Assembly (NCBI GenBank): GCA_035392025.1
Contig: DAOPMC010000015.1
Location: 1-30,006 of the forward strand
DNA length: 30,006 nt
Direction: 5' to 3'
DNA from: DAOPMC01 sp035392025
GTDB lineage: Bacteria > Bacillota_I > Bacilli_A > RF39 > UBA660
In this document: positions 14,577-23,362 of the stretch, piece after piece
Numbering within the stretch: position 1 is the stretch's first letter
How the letters are laid out: each line of letters opens with the position of its first letter
Position numbers and translations under genes: made by a program
The notes under the pieces: generated by a model
Databases searched by the model: none
Told to the model about the DNA's origin: nothing
What the model saw: the letters and a program-made list of their open reading frames with translations, nothing else

Positions 14577-15275
14577 ATGGAATTAATTAGAATGAAGAAT
14601 GTTTATAAAACTTATCCTAATGGGGTAGGTGCGATATATGATTTAAATTTGACTATTGAAAAAGGAGAATTTGTTTTTATTATTGGTGGTTCTGGTTCTG
14701 GCAAATCAACACTTACGAAGATGCTTTATCGTGAAGAAAAGCCAACGCAAGGACAAATAGTATTGGGCGGCGTAAATGTTGTTAAATTAAGAAATAGCAA
14801 AGTATACAAGTTAAGAAGAAAACTTGGCGTTGTTTTTCAAGACTATAAGTTATTACCTAAGCTTACGGTATATGAAAATGTTGCATTTGCACTTGAAGCA
14901 ACAGGAGCACCAGGAGATGCAATTAGGAAAAAAACTATCCAAGTTTTGGAAATGGTTGGGTTAAAGCATAAATTAAAAGAATATCCTGATAAACTTTCAG
15001 GTGGTGAACAACAAAGAGTTGCAATTGCAAGGGCAATAGTAAACAATCCAACGCTTCTTATCTGCGATGAACCAACAGGAAATCTTGATGAAAAAATAAG
15101 TCAAGAGATTATGGATGTATTAGAAGAAATTAACAAGAATTTAGGAACTACTATTTTAATGGTTACACATGATACAGACATAGTTAATAGAATGAAAAAA
15201 AGAGTTATTGTCTTAAAGGAAGGACGCTTAGTCAAGGATTATAAAGAAGGGAATTATGCTCATGCAGACATTTAG
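14577..15275 (+). CDS. ftsE: Cell-division ABC ATPase FtsE
   Basis: The 232-residue ATPase of the FtsEX complex, which signals from the division machinery to cell-wall hydrolases. All ABC motifs are visible: Walker A GGSGSGKST (37-45), Q-loop VFQDYKLLP, signature LSGGEQQRVAIARA, Walker B LLICDEPTGNLDE, and switch His in MVTHDTD. VFQDYKLLPKLTVYENV is characteristic of FtsE over other small ABC ATPases. GGATGGTGAT precedes the ATG. It overlaps ftsX by 20 nt. Confidence 0.97.
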   Translation: MELIRMKNVYKTYPNGVGAIYDLNLTIEKGEFVFIIGGSGSGKSTLTKMLYREEKPTQGQIVLGGVNVVKLRNSKVYKLRRKLGVVFQDYKLLPKLTVYENVAFALEATGAPGDAIRKKTIQVLEMVGLKHKLKEYPDKLSGGEQQRVAIARAIVNNPTLLICDEPTGNLDEKISQEIMDVLEEINKNLGTTILMVTHDTDIVNRMKKRVIVLKEGRLVKDYKEGNYAHADI

Positions 15276-16167
15276 AATGATTGGACGAAGTATTAGAGAT
15301 GCTTTTAAATCTGTTGGTAGAAATTTCAGTTTAAGTGTCGCCTCTATTACTTGTATTACAATAACTTTAATTATTGTAGCATTTGCCATTATTTTATCGA
15401 CAAATGTTAATAATTTTACTAAGTCTATTGAGGAAGATGTCTCTATTGTAATATTTCTTGACAATGATGCAACAAAAGAAGATGCCACTTTTGTTAAACA
15501 ACAATTGTTATTAATGGATAATGTCGTTAAAGATGATATCGAATATAAATCTAAGGATGTAGTTAGAGATGAAATGATGGATTCTAGTGAGACTTTTGAA
15601 AAGGTTTTATCAAGTTGGGAAGATGATGAGAATCCACTTAGGGATACTTACATAATTAAAGTAATTGAAATTGAAAAAATAAAACAAACAGCAAATCAAA
15701 TAGAAATTATAAATAAAGTCAATAATGTTCAGTATGGTGAAGGGGTAGTAGAAAAATTAATTGATGTTTTTGATATAATTCAAAAAGTAACCACGATCGC
15801 TGCCGTAGCACTTATAGTGGTTACGATATTCCTAATTATAAATACTATTAAGTTGACTATATTTTCAAGAAGAACCGAAATATCAATTATGAGATTAGTT
15901 GGAGCTAGTAATTCAAGAATAAAATTGCCGTTTGTAGTGGAAGGAATTGTTCTTGGTATAATTGGGTCAATAATCCCTATAGCAATCACAATATGGGGTT
16001 ATGGAGCACTGTATAAGTATTTTAATGGGCAAATATTTACAACGTTGATTAAACTAATTGATCCATATCCATTTATTTATTTAATGTCTTTACTTTTACT
16101 ATTTATAGGCATAATAGTTGGTATGTTAGGTAGTGCAGGTGCTGTAAGAAAGTATGTGAAAGTATGA
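15256..16167 (+). CDS. ftsX: Cell-division membrane protein FtsX
   Basis: The 303-residue permease-like partner of FtsE. It has a cytoplasmic start (FRMIGRSIRDAFKSVGRN), a first membrane helix near residues 25-50, an extracellular domain of ~120 residues, and three more helices in the C-terminal half, with RRTEISIMRLVGASN in the FtsX loop before the third. It changes the state of an extracellular peptidoglycan hydrolase or its activator. The M23 gene that follows overlaps by 4 nt (ATGA) and is the likely partner. Confidence 0.95.
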   Translation: MLMQTFRMIGRSIRDAFKSVGRNFSLSVASITCITITLIIVAFAIILSTNVNNFTKSIEEDVSIVIFLDNDATKEDATFVKQQLLLMDNVVKDDIEYKSKDVVRDEMMDSSETFEKVLSSWEDDENPLRDTYIIKVIEIEKIKQTANQIEIINKVNNVQYGEGVVEKLIDVFDIIQKVTTIAAVALIVVTIFLIINTIKLTIFSRRTEISIMRLVGASNSRIKLPFVVEGIVLGIIGSIIPIAITIWGYGALYKYFNGQIFTTLIKLIDPYPFIYLMSLLLLFIGIIVGMLGSAGAVRKYVKV

Positions 16168-17366
16168 AAAGGATAGCATCATTAATATTAATAATTTCAG
16201 TATTATTTTCTGTAGTAATTTTACCTTCTAATGTGGAAGCGGAAACACTTGCGGATTTAAGATCAGAATTAGCCACTTTAAAAAAAGAACAAAGCGCAAC
16301 TAATTCTCAGAAAAATCTTACTCAAAGCAAAATTAATCAAATTAACAAAAAAATTGCACAAACCGGAGCAGATATTACTGCTTGCGAGGAAGAAATAGAA
16401 GCAAAAGAAGTAGAAATAGAAGAACTGGGAATTTCAATTGAAAAAAAAGATAAAGAAATTAAAGAGATTATGCAATTTTACCAAATTGCATCGAGTGAAG
16501 ATTTTTACTTGAATTACATATTTGGAGCGGAAGATTATACAGATTTTATTTATAGATATTCAATATCAGAACAGTTAGCATCTAGAAATCAAGAACTAAT
16601 GGAAGAGATGGAAGATTTAATTGTTGAGAATAAATCTAAGATTATTGAATTAGGCGAAAAGACTGTTGAACTAGAAGAACTTACTGTTTCATTGCAATCG
16701 TCTGTTTCAAGTTTAGGAAACAATTTAAAATCACTTGTTGAAGATGCTGTTGATATTGCAGATGAAATTAAATCAGTAAATGAATTAATATCTTTTTATG
16801 TCTCACAAGGTTGTAAAGAAAATGAAGAAGTAAGTAAATGTGTATCTATTCCATATGATACAGAATTTATTAGGCCATTAAAGAAGGGTGTGGTTACTAG
16901 TGAATTTGGTTCTAGATTCCACCCAATATATAAAGTTTGGAAATTTCATGCAGGAATTGATTTAGGCGGTAATGGCGAAGGAACAGCAATATATGCAGCT
17001 GCTAATGGAAGAGTAGCGGCAATTATTAAAAAGACTAGTTGCGGCGGTAATAGAATATATATTCATCACAATATAAACGGCACATATTATACAACTGCCT
17101 ATCTTCATGTGTTAGCAATTAATGTTAGTGTTGGAAACATTGTCACACAAGGGCAGAAGATAGCAACAGTTGGTGGAGGAGCATCTACCAAGTCATATGA
17201 TAAGTGTTCAACTGGGGCACACCTACATTTTGAAACTGGAGCAGGATTATATTTTGGCTCTGCACCATATGGTTATAGTTCATATTCTACATATGTAAAG
17301 AAGTTAGTTAATCCAAGAACAAAGGTATATTTTCCTAAAAAAGGAACATATTGGTATAGTAATTAA
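16164..17366 (+). CDS. Secreted M23 peptidase with coiled coil, EnvC-like
   Basis: A 400-residue exported protein. Residues 1-27 are a signal peptide (MKRIASLILIISVLFSVV, cleavage near VEAE). Residues ~28-215 are heptad-rich coiled coil, as in EnvC and other FtsX partners. Residues ~240-385 form an M23 (LytM) endopeptidase domain with zinc ligands H262 and D266 (FHAGIDLGG), the YLHV histidine and H353-L-H355 (GAHLHFE). All ligands are present, so unlike EnvC it may itself cleave peptidoglycan. Cys pairs in the linker and the catalytic domain (GCKEN, SKCVS, SCGG, DKCS) could form disulfides. Start overlaps ftsX, so FtsEX control is likely. Confidence 0.92.
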   Translation: MKRIASLILIISVLFSVVILPSNVEAETLADLRSELATLKKEQSATNSQKNLTQSKINQINKKIAQTGADITACEEEIEAKEVEIEELGISIEKKDKEIKEIMQFYQIASSEDFYLNYIFGAEDYTDFIYRYSISEQLASRNQELMEEMEDLIVENKSKIIELGEKTVELEELTVSLQSSVSSLGNNLKSLVEDAVDIADEIKSVNELISFYVSQGCKENEEVSKCVSIPYDTEFIRPLKKGVVTSEFGSRFHPIYKVWKFHAGIDLGGNGEGTAIYAAANGRVAAIIKKTSCGGNRIYIHHNINGTYYTTAYLHVLAINVSVGNIVTQGQKIATVGGGASTKSYDKCSTGAHLHFETGAGLYFGSAPYGYSSYSTYVKKLVNPRTKVYFPKKGTYWYSN

Positions 17367-17395
17367 ATAAGGTAGTCCCTTCTACCTTATTTTTT
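17365..17395 (+). terminator. Strong intrinsic terminator after the FtsEX block
   Basis: AATAAGGTAG (17366-17375) pairs perfectly with CTACCTTATT (17382-17391), loop TCCCTT, then T residues to 17395. It overlaps the stop of the M23 gene and lies 19 nt before the GTG of the radical SAM gene. Confidence 0.9.
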
Positions 17396-17413
17396 GATAG
17401 GAGATGAAAAAAA

Positions 17414-18460
17414 GTGAACTATAAAACATGCTGGCTTACTTTAAATAGAGCTTGCAACTTAAGATGTAAATGGTGTTATGCTCGAGATACTGGTTTTTTA
17501 AACTCTGATAATATGAATTTAGACATGGTATATCAAATTGTTGATATATGTGCAGACTTAAAAATTAAGCATATAACAATTATTGGTGGCGAGCCAACAA
17601 TTTATCCATATTTTAATGATGTAGTGAAATATATTATAAAGAAAGGCTTAACTTGTGGAGTTGTTACTAATGGTGTAGCACTCGCTGATTGCAAGTTGCT
17701 CGATAAAATGATTGAAACCGGGCAAAAGAGTTTTTCTATTTCTTTAAAAGGCGAAAATGAGAAAAGTTTTGAACAGACTACGGGAACTGATTATTGGAAA
17801 AAAGTATTTCAAGGAATACAAAATTGCATATCAAGGGGTTGCAGGATATCAATATCGATGGTTTTAACTGAGGAAAATATGGAAACATTTGTTGAAGGAA
17901 TAAAAAAATGTTATGATATGGGTGTTAGAAATTTTAGGCTCTCTTTTTGCTATGATTTTGATTCATCTGATAAAAATGATTACATTGCAAAGCATAATCC
18001 ATATTTGCTGATAGAAAAATTTAAAAAGATATATCCAATATTGAATGATGTTACACACGGGAACTTTAAACTTTTTCAAAGTTTTCCTTTATGTATTTGG
18101 GATGAGTCATTTATTAAACTTCTAGTAAAAAGAAAACAGATTACTTCTATATGCCAACTACTAAATAAAACAGGCTTAATTTTTGATAGCAATGGCTATT
18201 TAATCCCATGCAATTCTATGCATAAGATTAAATTGGGTCAGATTAATAAAGATTTTGATGACTATAAGAGTTTAATAAATTATGTTAACAGCAAGAAAAT
18301 AGTAAATGTATATAATAAATTATGTGCATTGCCATCAGAAGACTGTACCCGATGCAACAAACTAGTAAATTGTGGTGGAGGTTGTGTGTGTCAGTGGACT
18401 AATTATAGTTATTCTGAAATTATGAAAGGATGTCAAGAAAATGGGAATAAAATTGCCTAG
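17414..18460 (+). CDS. Radical SAM/SPASM peptide maturase
   Basis: A 348-residue radical SAM enzyme. The N-terminal CNLRCKWC (C14, C18, C21, CX3CX2C) binds the SAM-cleaving 4Fe-4S cluster, and GGEPT (58-62) is the SAM-binding motif. The C-terminus has a complete SPASM pattern for two auxiliary clusters: C247-X13-G-X4-C266, then C311-X2-C314-X5-C320-X3-C324 and a final C340. SPASM enzymes often modify peptides (thioether or C-C links, epimers) or mature enzymes. GTG 17414 is chosen because AGGAGATG lies 9 nt upstream; ATG 17404 is out of frame. The gene overlaps by 20 nt a tiny Cys/Asp-rich peptide gene, the probable substrate. No PqqD-like (RRE) N-terminal domain is visible, and no transporter or protease is adjacent. 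Confidence 0.9.
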   Translation: MNYKTCWLTLNRACNLRCKWCYARDTGFLNSDNMNLDMVYQIVDICADLKIKHITIIGGEPTIYPYFNDVVKYIIKKGLTCGVVTNGVALADCKLLDKMIETGQKSFSISLKGENEKSFEQTTGTDYWKKVFQGIQNCISRGCRISISMVLTEENMETFVEGIKKCYDMGVRNFRLSFCYDFDSSDKNDYIAKHNPYLLIEKFKKIYPILNDVTHGNFKLFQSFPLCIWDESFIKLLVKRKQITSICQLLNKTGLIFDSNGYLIPCNSMHKIKLGQINKDFDDYKSLINYVNSKKIVNVYNKLCALPSEDCTRCNKLVNCGGGCVCQWTNYSYSEIMKGCQENGNKIA

Positions 18461-18602
18461 ATTAAATAAGACAACAATCTTATCAACTATTACTTTTAAA
18501 AACATCGCATATGCCGGATTAGATGGAATCATGATGTATGATTGTGGTGGTGATTGTGATTGCAGCGATTGCGATGACTGTGATGGAGATTGTGACTGCT
18601 GA
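18441..18602 (+). CDS. Cys/Asp-rich RiPP precursor candidate
   Basis: A 53-residue peptide read by me on the + strand. AAAGGA lies 10 nt before ATG 18441, inside the end of the radical SAM gene. Residues 1-34 look like a leader (MGIKLPRLNKTTILSTITFK, then NIAYAGLDGIMMYD). Residues 35-53 are CGGDCDCSDCDDCDGDCDC: seven Cys (35, 39, 41, 44, 47, 51, 53), eight Asp, three Gly and one Ser. C39, C41 and C44 have Asp four residues later (CX3D), as in freyrasin-type thioether peptides. The alternative is a metal-binding peptide. The function is inferred from position and composition. Confidence 0.72.
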   Translation: MGIKLPRLNKTTILSTITFKNIAYAGLDGIMMYDCGGDCDCSDCDDCDGDCDC

Positions 18603-18641
18603 TTAAACATAAAATGTTATTAGCAAAAATGAGAAAATAAT

Positions 18642-19040
18642 ATGGATGAGAGTATTAAAAGTTCAATAAAGACACGAAGAAGTGTTTTTACTGATTACTA
18701 TGTAGTAAAAGATAAAAAGTTACTAGATCAGATTGATAATTTATTTAAAAAGATAGAAAAGTTAGGATTAGAAAGTAAAGATGTGATGGATTTTGAAAAT
18801 AAATTTATGGCATCAGATATGAATAAAGAGTACACTGACTTATTATCTAGTGTTGCAATTTCTTCACAAATGAAGACAATAAAAAAAGATATAGCTGAAG
18901 CCAGTAAAGTAGATCCAAAAGAAGTTATAAAAAATAGAATGGGTTCTCTAGGAAGAAGGGCTAAAAGAAATGCTGAATATGAATTAAGGGGAACTCCAAT
19001 AGGAGACTTGATCCAAATAAGTAAAAACTTAAAAAATTAA
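18642..19040 (+). CDS. Small helical protein of unknown function
   Basis: A 132-residue basic, mostly helical soluble protein (KDKKLLDQIDNLFKKIEKLG and a lysine/arginine-rich tail with GSLGRRAKRNAEYEL). No membrane segment, signal peptide or catalytic motif. Some resemblance to the heptad-type YlbF/YmcA family in style only. It begins 39 nt after the Cys/Asp-rich peptide and ends 36 nt before uvrB, so it could belong to either. The RBS is weak (GAGA about 9 nt upstream). I do not recognise it. Confidence 0.6.
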   Translation: MDESIKSSIKTRRSVFTDYYVVKDKKLLDQIDNLFKKIEKLGLESKDVMDFENKFMASDMNKEYTDLLSSVAISSQMKTIKKDIAEASKVDPKEVIKNRMGSLGRRAKRNAEYELRGTPIGDLIQISKNLKN

Positions 19041-19076
19041 TAGTTATTTCAAAATAAATTTGAAGGGATAATCAAA

Positions 19077-21029
19077 ATGGTAGATAAATTTATATTGCAT
19101 TCAAGCTATAAACCATCAGGTGATCAACCAGAGGCAATAAAAGGATTGGTTGATGGAATTAAATCTGGCAAGAGAGACCAGGTTCTTTTAGGTGTAACTG
19201 GTTCGGGTAAAACATTTACTATTGCAAATGTTATCGAGGAAGTTCAAAAACCAACGCTAATTCTTGCCCATAACAAAACTCTTGCCGGCCAACTTTATGC
19301 AGAATTTAAGGAATTGTTTCCTGATAATGCTGTTGAATATTTTGTATCTTACTATGATTATTATCAACCAGAAGCATATGTGGCATCTACTGATACTTAT
19401 ATTGAAAAGGATTCATCAATTAATGATGAGATAGATGAGATGCGCCATGCTGCAACAAGCGCTTTAATATCTCGAAAAGATGTCATAGTAGTGGCGTCAG
19501 TTTCGTGTATATATGGAATTGGTGAAATGGATGAATACAAAAATAACATGCTTACTTTAAGTGTTGGAGAGATAGTAAAAAGAGAAAATGTTTTGCACAA
19601 ACTTGTTGATATGTTATATGAAAGAAATGAACTTGATTTTAAACGTGGTACTTTTAGAACTAAAGGCGATACTGTTGAAATAATTTTAAGTTCAGAGCAC
19701 AACAGAGGTTATAGAATTGAATTTTTTGGAGATGAGATAGATAGAATTAGTGAAATTGATGCTCTAACGGGGAAAGTTTTAGTGAATAAAAAAACTATCA
19801 GTATTTTTCCAGCAAGCCATTTCGTAACAAGTGAAGAAAAATTAAAAGAAGCGATTAAAAGAATTGAAGAAGAACTTGAAGATAGGCTTAAATATTTAAA
19901 AGAAAATAATAAATTGTTAGCAGCGGAGAGACTAGAACAACGAACAAGATATGATATAGAAATGTTAAAAGAAACAGGATATTGTAGTGGAGTAGAAAAC
20001 TATGCAAGACATCTTGCTAGTAAATCCGAGGGAGAGACTCCTAATACGCTAATAGATTTCTTTGGTAACGACTTTTTGCTAGTTGTTGATGAGTCTCATG
20101 TCACATTGCCACAAGTAAGAGGAATGTATAATGGTGATAGATCAAGAAAACAAACTCTTGTTGATTATGGCTTTAGGCTTCCTAGTGCACTAGATAATAG
20201 GCCGCTTAGATTTGAAGAATTTGAAAGTAAAATTAATCAGGCAATATATGTATCGGCAACTCCAGGAGATTATGAAATGGCAAAAGTTGACAATGAAGTT
20301 ATTGAACAAATAATAAGACCAACTGGATTACTTGATCCAACGATTGAAATTAAACCAAGCAAGGATCAAATTGATGATTTAATTAGCGAAATTAATAAAA
20401 GAATTGAAAATAAAGAGAGAACTCTTGTTACTACTTTGACAATTAGAATGGCAGAAGAGTTAACAAATTATTTGAAGCAATTAGATATAAAAGTAGCATA
20501 TCTTCATTCTGAGGTTAAGACTTTGGAGCGAATGAAGATAATTAGAGACTTGCGTCTTGGAGTATATGATGTTTTGGTAGGCATTAACTTGCTTAGAGAA
20601 GGACTTGATATTCCAGAAGTTAGTTTAATAGCAATACTTGACGCTGACAAAGAGGGTTTTCTTAGAAGCTCTAGAAGTTTAATTCAAACTATTGGCAGAT
20701 GTGCTAGAAATAGTAATGGGCATGTAATTATGTATGCTGATAACATTACTGATAGTATGGATAAAGCAATTAGTGAAACATTAAGAAGAAGAAAAATTCA
20801 AGAAAGCTATAATATAGAGCATAATATTGTTCCTAAAACGATTGAAAAAGATATAAGAGATTTAATCAGTAATACTCAAGAAGTTGAAATTAAAGAAGAG
20901 AAAATGAGTAAAAAAGATAGAGAGCTTCTAATAGTTAATATAGAAGAAGAGATGAAAGAGGCCGCAAAGAATCTTGATTTTGAAAGAGCGATGGAACTTA
21001 GAGATATATTGTTTGAAATGAAGAAATAA
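19077..21029 (+). CDS. uvrB: Excinuclease ABC subunit B (UvrB)
   Basis: A 650-residue helicase-like subunit of nucleotide excision repair: it verifies the lesion delivered by UvrA and recruits UvrC. Walker A is GVTGSGKT (39-46), the beta-hairpin region [21 protein letters not shown] follows, DESH is the Walker B motif in [16 protein letters not shown], and motifs V/VI are [16 protein letters not shown] and QTIGRCARN. The C-terminal UVR domain ([21 protein letters not shown]) binds UvrA/UvrC. GAAGGGA lies 10 nt before the ATG. The usual uvrA neighbour is not adjacent. A terminator overlaps the stop. Confidence 0.97.
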   Translation: MVDKFILHSSYKPSGDQPEAIKGLVDGIKSGKRDQVLLGVTGSGKTFTIANVIEEVQKPTLILAHNKTLAGQLYAEFKELFPDNAVEYFVSYYDYYQPEAYVASTDTYIEKDSSINDEIDEMRHAATSALISRKDVIVVASVSCIYGIGEMDEYKNNMLTLSVGEIVKRENVLHKLVDMLYERNELDFKRGTFRTKGDTVEIILSSEHNRGYRIEFFGDEIDRISEIDALTGKVLVNKKTISIFPASHFVTSEEKLKEAIKRIEEELEDRLKYLKENNKLLAAERLEQRTRYDIEMLKETGYCSGVENYARHLASKSEGETPNTLIDFFGNDFLLVVDESHVTLPQVRGMYNGDRSRKQTLVDYGFRLPSALDNRPLRFEEFESKINQAIYVSATPGDYEMAKVDNEVIEQIIRPTGLLDPTIEIKPSKDQIDDLISEINKRIENKERTLVTTLTIRMAEELTNYLKQLDIKVAYLHSEVKTLERMKIIRDLRLGVYDVLVGINLLREGLDIPEVSLIAILDADKEGFLRSSRSLIQTIGRCARNSNGHVIMYADNITDSMDKAISETLRRRKIQESYNIEHNIVPKTIEKDIRDLISNTQEVEIKEEKMSKKDRELLIVNIEEEMKEAAKNLDFERAMELRDILFEMKK

Positions 21030-21052
21030 GTTTGAATACTTATTTTTTTTTT
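21024..21052 (+). terminator. Intrinsic terminator after uvrB
   Basis: AAATAAGT (21024-21031) pairs with ACTTATTT (21038-21045), loop of 6 nt, followed by T residues to 21052. It overlaps the uvrB stop codon. Confidence 0.85.
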
Positions 21053-21054
21053 GT

Positions 21055-21060
21055 TATAAT
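21055..21060 (+). promoter_or_regulatory. -10 element before the FAD dehydrogenase gene
   Basis: TATAAT (21055-21060) is 26 nt before the ATG at 21087 and directly follows the uvrB terminator. The -35 zone is the T-run of that terminator. Confidence 0.5.
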
Positions 21061-21086
21061 TAGTATGTGTGATAATGGAGGTAATA

Positions 21087-22484
21087 ATGGAAAAATATGA
21101 TATTGCTATAGTAGGAGCAGGGCCAGCAGGTTTGTTTGCAGCCTATGAACTTATTGAAAATAATAAAGATTTAAGAATTTGTTTAATTGATGAAGGAAAG
21201 TTAGCAAAAGATCGATTTTGTCCAATGAATCAAAATCATGTACCTTGTGCAAATTGTAAACCTTGTCAAATATTAAGTGGATTTGGAGGAGCTGGAACTT
21301 TCTCTGATGGCAAACTCAACTTTATCCCCAAACTTGGCAAATCTGATCTGTTCAAATATATGGGTGAAGAGGAAGCATATAAGATTATAGATGATACTGA
21401 AACCATATTTACTAAATTTGGTATGGATAGTGATGTGTTTCCAAGTGATGATACTGAAGCTAAAAGAATTCAAAAAGATGTATCCAAAATGGGAGCTAGG
21501 TTATTGCTAATAAAACAAAAGCACTTAGGCTCTGACAAACTGCCTACTTATATTGAAGATTTTTCTAATTATCTAAGAAATAAAGGAGTTATTTTAAAAG
21601 ATAAAACTAGAGTACTTGATATTAAAAGTAATAGTAAAACTGAGCATGAGCTTACTGTGCAAGAAGGTAAGAAAACTGAAACTATTTTTGCAAACAAAGT
21701 TATAGTGGCACCTGGTAGGACAGGCGCTAAGTGGGTGCAAGAACTTGCTGATAAGTATAATATTCCATATCTATCGCAAAGTATTGAGATAGGAGTTAGA
21801 GTAGAAACTAGGAAAGAAATATTAGAAGATTTATGCTCAGTTATTTATGATCCAACAATATTTATTAAAACTGATACCTATTCAGATGAGATAAGAACAT
21901 TTTGTACTAATCCTGGTGGATATGTAACTAAAGAAAACTATTATGGATACATTTGTGTAAATGGGCATGCATTAAAAGAGAAAAAATCTAATAATAGTAA
22001 TTTTGCGTTTATTAGTAAAGTAAATCTTACACAACCAGTTACGAATACAAGAGAATATGGAGAATCAATTGCTCGTATTGCTAATGTGTTGGGAGATGGT
22101 AAACCAATTATCCAATCTCTTAAAGATTTAAGAAATGGTAGAAGATCAGAATGGCACCGCATCGATAAGGGGTTTATTACTCCAACATTAAAAGATTGTG
22201 TAGCAGGTGATTTGGCACTTGTAATGCCACATAGAATAATTACAAATATTCTTGAGGGATTAGAAAAACTAGATAAAATTATTCCTGGTGTTAATAATGA
22301 TGAAACACTTTTATATGGGCCAGAAATAAAATTCTTTAGTAATGAGATAATAACCAATAATGAATTTAAGTTAGAGGATTATGATATTTATTTTGTTGGC
22401 GATGGTGCTGGAAAAGCAGGAAATATTGTGACAGCAGCAGCAACTGGTTTGATAGCAGCAAGAGATATATTATCTATTAGATAA
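21087..22484 (+). CDS. FAD-dependent dehydrogenase (COG2509-like)
   Basis: A 465-residue flavoprotein. The N-terminal Rossmann fold YDIAIVGAGPAGLFAAYEL binds FAD. CPMNQNHVPCANCKPCQILSGFGGAGTFSDGKL is the typical Cys-rich segment and GGAGTFSDGKL signature of the COG2509 type. VAPGRTGAKWV is a second dinucleotide-binding part, and the C-terminus has FVGDGAGKAGNIVTAAATG. The cysteines near residues 45-60 may be redox or metal ligands. The substrate is unknown in this family. ATG 21087 is preferred because GGAGG is 5 nt upstream; in-frame GTG 21069 lies before the RBS. Confidence 0.9.
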   Translation: MEKYDIAIVGAGPAGLFAAYELIENNKDLRICLIDEGKLAKDRFCPMNQNHVPCANCKPCQILSGFGGAGTFSDGKLNFIPKLGKSDLFKYMGEEEAYKIIDDTETIFTKFGMDSDVFPSDDTEAKRIQKDVSKMGARLLLIKQKHLGSDKLPTYIEDFSNYLRNKGVILKDKTRVLDIKSNSKTEHELTVQEGKKTETIFANKVIVAPGRTGAKWVQELADKYNIPYLSQSIEIGVRVETRKEILEDLCSVIYDPTIFIKTDTYSDEIRTFCTNPGGYVTKENYYGYICVNGHALKEKKSNNSNFAFISKVNLTQPVTNTREYGESIARIANVLGDGKPIIQSLKDLRNGRRSEWHRIDKGFITPTLKDCVAGDLALVMPHRIITNILEGLEKLDKIIPGVNNDETLLYGPEIKFFSNEIITNNEFKLEDYDIYFVGDGAGKAGNIVTAAATGLIAARDILSIR

Positions 22485-22515
22485 TGTATCTTTTATTTTA
22501 TTTTTTATTAATTTA

Positions 22516-22524
22516 TGGTATACT
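22516..22524 (+). promoter_or_regulatory. Extended -10 promoter for cdaA
   Basis: TGGTATACT (TG 22516-22517, TATACT 22519-22524) lies 31 nt before the cdaA ATG. No strong -35. Confidence 0.5.
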
Positions 22525-22555
22525 TTATTAGGAAAGAGAATAATGGAGGTATTTT

Positions 22556-23362
22556 ATGACATTTGAATCTATTATTGAAATAGGCAGAAAATTATTAGAT
22601 ATTATAATTGTTTGGATATTGTTTTACCAAGTATTAAAGAATATTAAAAACAATGTTAAATTATCGATGCTTTTCAAAGGAATATTAATTATTATAATTT
22701 TAAAAGTAGTGGCTGATTATATTGGTTTGATTACTGTTGGCTTAATTTTAGAATATATAATTATGTGGGGACCACTTGCATTAATTGTTGTTTTTCAACC
22801 AGAAATTAGAGCAATATTAGAACAATTAGGAAGAAGTCAGTTGCTTGGAAGGCATAAGGTTTTAACAGTAGATGAGAGAGAACGACTTGTTTATGAGGTA
22901 ATGCAAGCAGTTGATTATTTTAGGAAATCAAAAATTGGTGCCATAATTGTTTTAGAACGCGATATTAGTTTAAACGATTATATAAATAGAGCAACTAAAC
23001 TGTATGCAGATTTGTCAAACGAGTTATTGATATCAATATTTTTCCCTAACAATCCACTTCATGATGGTGGCGTGATTATTCAAGGAGATAAAATATCTTG
23101 TGCTGGAGCAGTATTTCCTACGAGTAGTAATAGCAAGATAAGCAAAAGACTTGGCACAAGGCATCGTGCAGCACTTGGGATAGCGGAAGAGACTGATGCT
23201 ATAGCGGTCGTTGTATCAGAAGAAACAGGTAGAATTTCAATAGCTATTAAAGGCGAGCTTTATTATAATTTAGTTTTAGATGATGCTCGAATGATGTTAA
23301 TAGATGAATTAAGGCCAAAGGTAGATCCTACTTTAGATGAGGAGGATGAGGCAGATGAGTAA
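22556..23362 (+). CDS. cdaA: Diadenylate cyclase CdaA
   Basis: A 268-residue membrane enzyme that joins two ATP into c-di-AMP. Three N-terminal membrane helices (residues ~10-80) precede the DisA_N cyclase domain (~100-245). The catalytic D170-G-G and G-T-R202-H-R204 motifs are both intact. C-di-AMP controls potassium transport, osmolyte uptake and cell-wall balance in Gram-positive bacteria. TGGAGG lies 8 nt before the ATG. The cdaR gene begins inside its last codons. Confidence 0.96.
   Translation: MTFESIIEIGRKLLDIIIVWILFYQVLKNIKNNVKLSMLFKGILIIIILKVVADYIGLITVGLILEYIIMWGPLALIVVFQPEIRAILEQLGRSQLLGRHKVLTVDERERLVYEVMQAVDYFRKSKIGAIIVLERDISLNDYINRATKLYADLSNELLISIFFPNNPLHDGGVIIQGDKISCAGAVFPTSSNSKISKRLGTRHRAALGIAEETDAIAVVVSEETGRISIAIKGELYYNLVLDDARMMLIDELRPKVDPTLDEEDEADE

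Noticed and set aside
18362..18610. Gln/Ser-rich open frame on the minus strand
   Set aside because: It is the mirror of the Cys/Asp-rich peptide repeats and the end of the radical SAM gene; no RBS and a low-complexity composition.
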